In this document: piece by piece, positions 4,724-5,243 of the stretch | Position numbering within the stretch: the stretch's first letter is position 1 | Layout: each line of letters starts with the position of its first letter | Origin: Brachybacterium sp. | GTDB taxonomy: Bacteria; Actinomycetota; Actinomycetes; Actinomycetales; Dermabacteraceae | Direction of reading: 5' to 3' | Assembly (NCBI GenBank): GCA_027322375.1 | Contig: DAHVRS010000200.1 | Location: forward strand, 1 to 5,243 | DNA: 5,243 bases | Made by a program: the position numbers and the translations under genes | Notes under the pieces: generated by a model | Told to the model about the DNA's origin: nothing | Database searches by the model: none | What the model saw: only the letters and a program-made list of their open reading frames with translations

Positions 4724-5243
4724 GTGCAGATCTCCGTCCAGCTCTACAGCGTGCGCGATGCGTTCGCGGAGGACCCGTCAGCCACACTGGCGCGCCTCGC
4801 CTCCCACGGGTTCACGGCGGTCGAGCCGTACGGGCTTCTCGAGCATGCCGAGACGCTGCGCCCGCTGCTGGCCGAGCACGGTCTCGCGGCCCCGTCCTGC
4901 CACGCCTCGCTGCTCGGCGCCGAGGATCCCGAACAGGTGGTGGCGACCGCCGCCTCCCTCGGCATCCGCACCGTGATCGACCCGTACTACGACCGGGAGC
5001 GCTGGGAGAGCGTCGAGGACATCACCGAGACCGCGCACAAGCTCGGCGAGCTCGCGACCCTCGCCGCCGAGCACGGTGTCCGGATCGGCTATCACAACCA
5101 TGACGCGGAGACCCGGCCGCTCTTCGACGGGCGCTGCGGCCTGGACGTCCTCGCGGACGCCCTGGACCCGCGGGTCGTGCTGGAGCTGGACACCTTCTGG
5201 TGCGCCGTCGGCGGCACCGATCCCGCCGCCCTGCTGACCCGTC
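4724..5243 (+). CDS. Sugar phosphate isomerase/epimerase, xylose isomerase-like TIM barrel (partial, C-terminus outside window)
   Basis: The first 173 residues are visible. The protein opens MQISVQLYSVRDAF, the typical first strand of COG1082-type proteins (xylose isomerase-like TIM barrel, AP endonuclease 2 family). Further family marks are FTAVEPYG (30-37) with E34, CHASL with H60, GVRIGYHNHDAET (118-130) with H124 and H126, and VVLELDTFWCAVGGTDP (151-167) with D156. In this fold such Glu, His and Asp residues bind the divalent metal used in sugar isomerisation, epimerisation or inositol catabolism. About 90-120 residues should lie beyond the window edge. The substrate cannot be assigned from this portion; neighbours to the right, such as Gfo/Idh/MocA oxidoreductases or ABC sugar transporters, would help. 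The start is GTG 4724, chosen for its AAGGAG RBS and exact fit to the family N-terminus. A LacI-type operator and a SigA-type promoter upstream suggest sugar-responsive control. Confidence 0.92.
   Translation, partial: MQISVQLYSVRDAFAEDPSATLARLASHGFTAVEPYGLLEHAETLRPLLAEHGLAAPSCHASLLGAEDPEQVVATAASLGIRTVIDPYYDRERWESVEDITETAHKLGELATLAAEHGVRIGYHNHDAETRPLFDGRCGLDVLADALDPRVVLELDTFWCAVGGTDPAALLTR

Noticed and set aside
3918..4976. A 352-codon open frame on the plus strand, antisense to the transglutaminase gene and running into the isomerase gene.
   Set aside because: Its translation is arginine-, histidine- and glycine-rich with no recognisable domain, and it overlaps two well-supported genes. It is a GC-bias shadow frame.
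1..5243. A multi-gene defence, secretion or biosynthetic system spanning the window.
   Set aside because: The genes alternate in orientation, are separated by hairpins and own promoters, and belong to unrelated common families. Nothing in the sequence ties them into one system.

Overview
This 5.2-kb window is GC-rich DNA with strong C/G third-position bias and several GTG or poorly SD-preceded starts. It looks like ordinary chromosome from a high-GC actinomycete. A Micrococcales-type organism is plausible but not proven. Seven genes account for nearly all of it. There is no tRNA, rRNA, IS element, CRISPR array or phage gene.

Layout, left to right. (1) Positions 1-245, minus: the N-terminal part of an actinobacterial protein with a maltokinase N-cap-like domain, cut by the window edge. 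(2) Positions 343-1152, plus: an uncharacterised multi-pass membrane protein, divergent from (1) across a 97-bp gap with a start-proximal -10 element on each strand. (3) Positions 1188-1802, minus: a HAD-superfamily phosphatase-like protein, convergent with (2) over a shared hairpin. (4) Positions 1857-2660, plus: a TSUP (TauE/SafE/YfcA-type) membrane transporter, divergent from (3). (5) Positions 2757-3719, plus: a PAC2-family (proteasome assembly chaperone-like) protein, preceded by an exact match to the SigR/SigH promoter consensus. (6) Positions 3747-4562, minus: a transglutaminase-like cysteine-protease-fold protein, convergent with (5) over a second large hairpin. (7) Positions 4724-5243, plus: a sugar phosphate isomerase/epimerase (xylose isomerase-like TIM barrel), cut by the right edge.

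The genes look like single-gene transcription units in alternating orientation, not one pathway. The only likely functional theme is sugar metabolism at the two ends. The most interesting content is regulatory: a perfect 14-bp LacI/GalR-type palindrome and an 18-bp tandem repeat in the divergent region between genes 6 and 7, a SigR-like promoter before the PAC2 gene, and several starts that look leaderless. I found no convincing new multi-gene system. All functional statements rest on motif recognition by eye, without database searches.
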